Positions 6,698-8,059 of a DNA stretch of 8,059 nucleotides are shown piece after piece (position 1 is the first letter of the stretch; each line of letters starts with the position of its first letter). A program made the translations under genes and the position numbers. The notes beneath the pieces were generated by a model. It ran no database searches and was not told the origin of the DNA. It worked only from the letters and a program-made list of their open reading frames with translations. The stretch is from an uncultured Ruminococcus sp. Its GTDB lineage: Bacteria; Bacillota; Clostridia; Oscillospirales; Ruminococcaceae. The DNA is taken from assembly GCA_900545125.1 (NCBI GenBank), contig UQXS01000110.1, positions 1-8,059 on the forward strand. Reading direction: 5' to 3'.

Positions 6698-6725
6698 AAA
6701 AAGCTCCCGTAGCAGGGGAGCTTTT
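6698..6725 (-). terminator. Intrinsic terminator after plsY, directly ahead of the MATE gene
   Basis: On the minus strand a 10-bp stem AAAAGCTCCC / GGGAGCTTTT (arms 6716-6725 and 6699-6708) with a 7-nt loop (6709-6715) ends in a run of five T. It begins 8 nt after the plsY stop and ends about 20 nt before the MATE ATG, so it can act both as plsY terminator and as an attenuator for the MATE gene. Its hairpin core closely resembles the Ser-GCU anticodon arm. Confidence 0.88.
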
Positions 6726-6732
6726 CGATTTA

Positions 6733-7365
6733 TCAGTTTGTGTTATGTTTAATTCTTTCTATTTCCTGATCTTTTTTCCATAGGAAGCTGATGTGGGCTT
6801 CCGTTCCGAGCTGTATTCTGTGCAGGTTCTCTATATGTTTATAGAGAATGATAAGGGAAACGGAAGCAAGGATAACCGTTCCGGCAGCGTCTCCGGTCAA
6901 GAAAGCGTAAATGCCTGTAAAGAGAAGTGAACCGGTGATTGGAACTACGCATATGTAATCAAGTCCGAAACCGAGGAATATCTCGATAGCAAGGAGCAGC
7001 AGGAAAATGTGCGGATTATAGGATAATATCATTCCTGCAAGACAGGCAAGACCTTTTCCGCCGTGGAATCTCATCAGAAACGGGAAAATATGACCGATGA
7101 TACAGGCAGAACCTCCGAGTATCCGTGAGTAACGCAGGTGGGGGAAAAGATAGGCGGCAGTGGCAGAAGCGACAGCAGCTTTTGTTATGTCAAAGACAGC
7201 CGTTATAAGACCTGCTTTCTTTCCGATAGTTATGATTACGTTGGATGCTCCGGCATTTCCGGAGCCACGGTCACGAATATCGAAGCCTTTCAGCTTGGAT
7301 ATTATGTAGGCGGCATTGATATTGCCGAAAAGATAACCAATTAAAGAACAAAGAACAATCTGCAT
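6733..7365 (-). CDS. plsY: Glycerol-3-phosphate acyltransferase PlsY (acyl-phosphate dependent)
   Basis: 210 residues, the usual PlsY length, with about five to seven membrane segments. The family transfers an acyl group from acyl-phosphate to sn-glycerol-3-phosphate, the first step of phospholipid synthesis, at the inner face of the membrane. Seen: YLFGNINAAYIISKLKGFDIR (11-31), motif 1 GSGNAGASNV (34-43), GHIFPF (91-96), motif 2 HGGKGLA (101-107) and motif 3 HIENLHRIQLGTE (177-189). Motif 1 departs from the common GATNVLR form: Ser for Thr at 41, and no Arg after NV. Since many Firmicutes carry more than one PlsY-like gene, this may be a divergent paralogue. RBS AAGG is 8 nt before the ATG. 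The gene begins 18 nt after the tRNA terminator and has no obvious promoter of its own. Confidence 0.9.
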   Translation of the reverse strand: MQIVLCSLIGYLFGNINAAYIISKLKGFDIRDRGSGNAGASNVIITIGKKAGLITAVFDITKAAVASATAAYLFPHLRYSRILGGSACIIGHIFPFLMRFHGGKGLACLAGMILSYNPHIFLLLLAIEIFLGFGLDYICVVPITGSLLFTGIYAFLTGDAAGTVILASVSLIILYKHIENLHRIQLGTEAHISFLWKKDQEIERIKHNTN

Positions 7366-7383
7366 ATCTATTACCTTCTAAAT

Positions 7384-7411
7384 AAAAAACGGATGAAGAA
7401 AACTTCATCCG
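7384..7411 (-). terminator. Intrinsic terminator of the tRNA-Ser operon
   Basis: On the minus strand CGGATGAAG-TTTT-CTTCATCCG (7390-7411) is a perfect 9-bp stem with a 4-nt loop, followed by six T (7384-7389). It lies 28 nt after the end of tRNA-Ser(GCU) and 18 nt before plsY. A weaker stem, CAGATC / GATCTG (7420-7437), stands between the tRNA and this terminator. Confidence 0.93.
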
Positions 7412-7439
7412 AAACTTTACAGATCATGGAAGATCTGCT

Positions 7440-7529
7440 TGGCGCGGATTGAGAGATTTGAACTCTCGCGCCGGTTTCCCGACCTACTCCCTTAGCAGGG
7501 GAGCCCCTTCACCACTTGGGTAAATCCGC
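7440..7529 (-). tRNA. tRNA-Ser (anticodon GCU), CCA encoded
   Basis: 90 nt. The acceptor stem GCGGATT / AATCCGC pairs perfectly, followed by discriminator G and encoded CCA (7440-7442). The anticodon arm is CTCCC-CTGCTAA-GGGAG with anticodon GCT at 7494-7496, reading AGC and AGU. A long variable arm (class II, as for serine) precedes the T arm GAGAG-TTCAAAT-CTCTC. Second tRNA of a two-gene operon. Confidence 0.97.
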
Positions 7530-7570
7530 AAACTGACGAGCGAGAGAGAACCGCTCATTCATAATATAAT

Positions 7571-7659
7571 TGGCGGAGAGGGTGGGATTCGAACCCACGT
7601 GACCGTTAAGTCAAACGGTTTTCAAGACCGCCTCGTTATGACCGCTTCGATACCTCTCC
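7571..7659 (-). tRNA. tRNA-Ser (anticodon UGA), CCA encoded
   Basis: 89 nt. The acceptor stem GGAGAGG / CCTCTCC is complete, with discriminator G and encoded CCA (7571-7573). The anticodon loop is CTTGAAA with TGA at 7622-7624, reading UCA and neighbouring UCN codons. A long variable arm with an ACCGTT / AACGGT pairing and a T arm GTGGG-TTCGAAT-CCCAC are present. It is 41 nt upstream of tRNA-Ser(GCU); the spacer holds a small GAGCG / CGCTC stem (7538-7556), perhaps used in processing. Confidence 0.97.
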
Positions 7660-7688
7660 ATTTTGCCGCTGCTTGAATCAGCTTTTAT

Positions 7689-7717
7689 ATTATATCATGA
7701 ATTGATGTGAGTGTCAA
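7689..7717 (-). promoter_or_regulatory. Strong promoter of the tRNA-Ser operon
   Basis: On the minus strand a perfect consensus -35 TTGACA (7712-7717), a 17-bp spacer and a perfect -10 TATAAT (7689-7694). Transcription should start near 7682, about 22 nt before tRNA-Ser(UGA). Such a full match fits a stable-RNA promoter. It may also feed plsY and the genes beyond by readthrough. Confidence 0.93.
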
Positions 7718-7855
7718 GTATGCCTGATAACAAAAAATATGCATTATTTTGACTGAAATTTGTGAAAAACGACAGCGATTTGTCCTGTGGTTAGAATTGG
7801 CAAAGAAAAATACGGAAAAAATCAGAGAAAATTTCAGTTTTTTTATTAAATGTAC

Positions 7856-7884
7856 TTTACATAAATGGATTTTTAGTGTAAAAT
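7856..7884 (+). promoter_or_regulatory. Promoter of pyrH
   Basis: -35 TTTACA (7856-7861), a 17-bp spacer and -10 TAAAAT (7879-7884). The expected start is near 7891, giving a leader of about 24 nt. It diverges from the tRNA promoter; the roughly 140 bp between them are AT-rich with no gene. Confidence 0.75.
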
Positions 7885-7914
7885 ATATGTAGACTATTTT
7901 TGTGAGGTGCTTAT

Positions 7915-8059
7915 ATGGAACCAGTTTATAAAAGAATTTTGCTGAAAGTCAGCGGAGAAGCTCTTGCCGGAGACAATAAAACCGGATTGAATTATGATAC
8001 TATCACCGGAATCTGTGCAAGTATAAAAAAATGTGTGGATGCCGGAGTTCAGGTCGCCG
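7915..8059 (+). CDS. pyrH: UMP kinase PyrH, N-terminal part (3' end beyond window)
   Basis: 48 codons are visible of a protein that is normally about 235-240 residues. The start MEPVYKRILLKVSGEALAG is characteristic of bacterial UMP kinase: the K-x-SGEAL segment begins the amino-acid-kinase fold and lines the phosphate-binding site. The enzyme phosphorylates UMP to UDP with ATP in pyrimidine nucleotide synthesis, acts as a cytoplasmic hexamer and is essential in most bacteria. RBS GAGGTG (7904-7909) is 5 nt before the ATG. In many Firmicutes it follows rpsB-tsf and precedes frr; here no tsf lies upstream and the gene has its own promoter, so it probably heads its transcript. Confidence 0.93.
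   Translation, partial: MEPVYKRILLKVSGEALAGDNKTGLNYDTITGICASIKKCVDAGVQVA

Noticed and set aside
7752..7844. Inverted repeat ACTGAAATTT (7752-7761) / AAATTTCAGT (7829-7838) followed by seven T, as a terminator or attenuator before pyrH
   Set aside because: The 67-nt loop, low GC stem and position upstream of the pyrH promoter make chance in AT-rich DNA more likely; there is no plus-strand gene before it to terminate.

Overview
The window looks like chromosomal DNA from an anaerobic, low-to-moderate GC gut Firmicute, most like the Ruminococcus/Oscillospiraceae group. This rests on the clostridial-type TetM-like/NYN fusion protein, strong GAGGTG/AAGGAG ribosome binding sites, tRNA genes with encoded CCA, and a structured dispersed-type repeat of the kind common in those genomes. 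The genus is an inference, not a proven identification.

All genes except the last lie on the minus strand, so the window is best read from right to left. At the far right (7915-8059, plus strand) is the start of pyrH (UMP kinase) with its own promoter. Diverging from it on the minus strand is a strong promoter (7689-7717) that drives two tandem serine tRNAs, Ser-UGA then Ser-GCU, followed by an intrinsic terminator (7384-7411). Next come plsY (glycerol-3-phosphate acyltransferase, membrane lipid synthesis), a second intrinsic terminator (6698-6725), a MATE-family exporter (5307-6677), a perfect 15-bp inverted repeat (5206-5268) and a small membrane-anchored protein of unknown function (4827-5180). 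plsY and the MATE gene each begin about 20 nt after a terminator, with no good promoter in between, so readthrough from upstream may feed them.

Between 4540 and 4803 is a 264-bp element with 21-bp terminal inverted repeats (one mismatch) and several internal hairpins. It resembles a MITE and stops 10 bp short of the -35 box of the next operon.

That operon has a near-consensus promoter (4501-4529) and three tightly packed genes: a SpoU/TrmH-type RNA 2'-O-methyltransferase (3661-4476), an ArsB/NhaD/SLC13-type permease (2542-3651), and a large protein that runs off the left edge (<1-2529). The large protein is the most interesting item. It is a complete TetM/EF-G-like ribosome-binding GTPase joined at its C-terminus to a YacP-type NYN nuclease domain. 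In Bacillus subtilis the stand-alone YacP (Rae1) cleaves mRNA in the ribosomal A site. The fusion therefore suggests a GTPase-delivered ribosome-associated endonuclease rather than a tetracycline resistance protein, and the residues at the TetM drug-clearing loop differ from those of TetM. With an RNA methyltransferase in the same operon, the unit looks concerned with translation or rRNA, but the permease's role there is unexplained.
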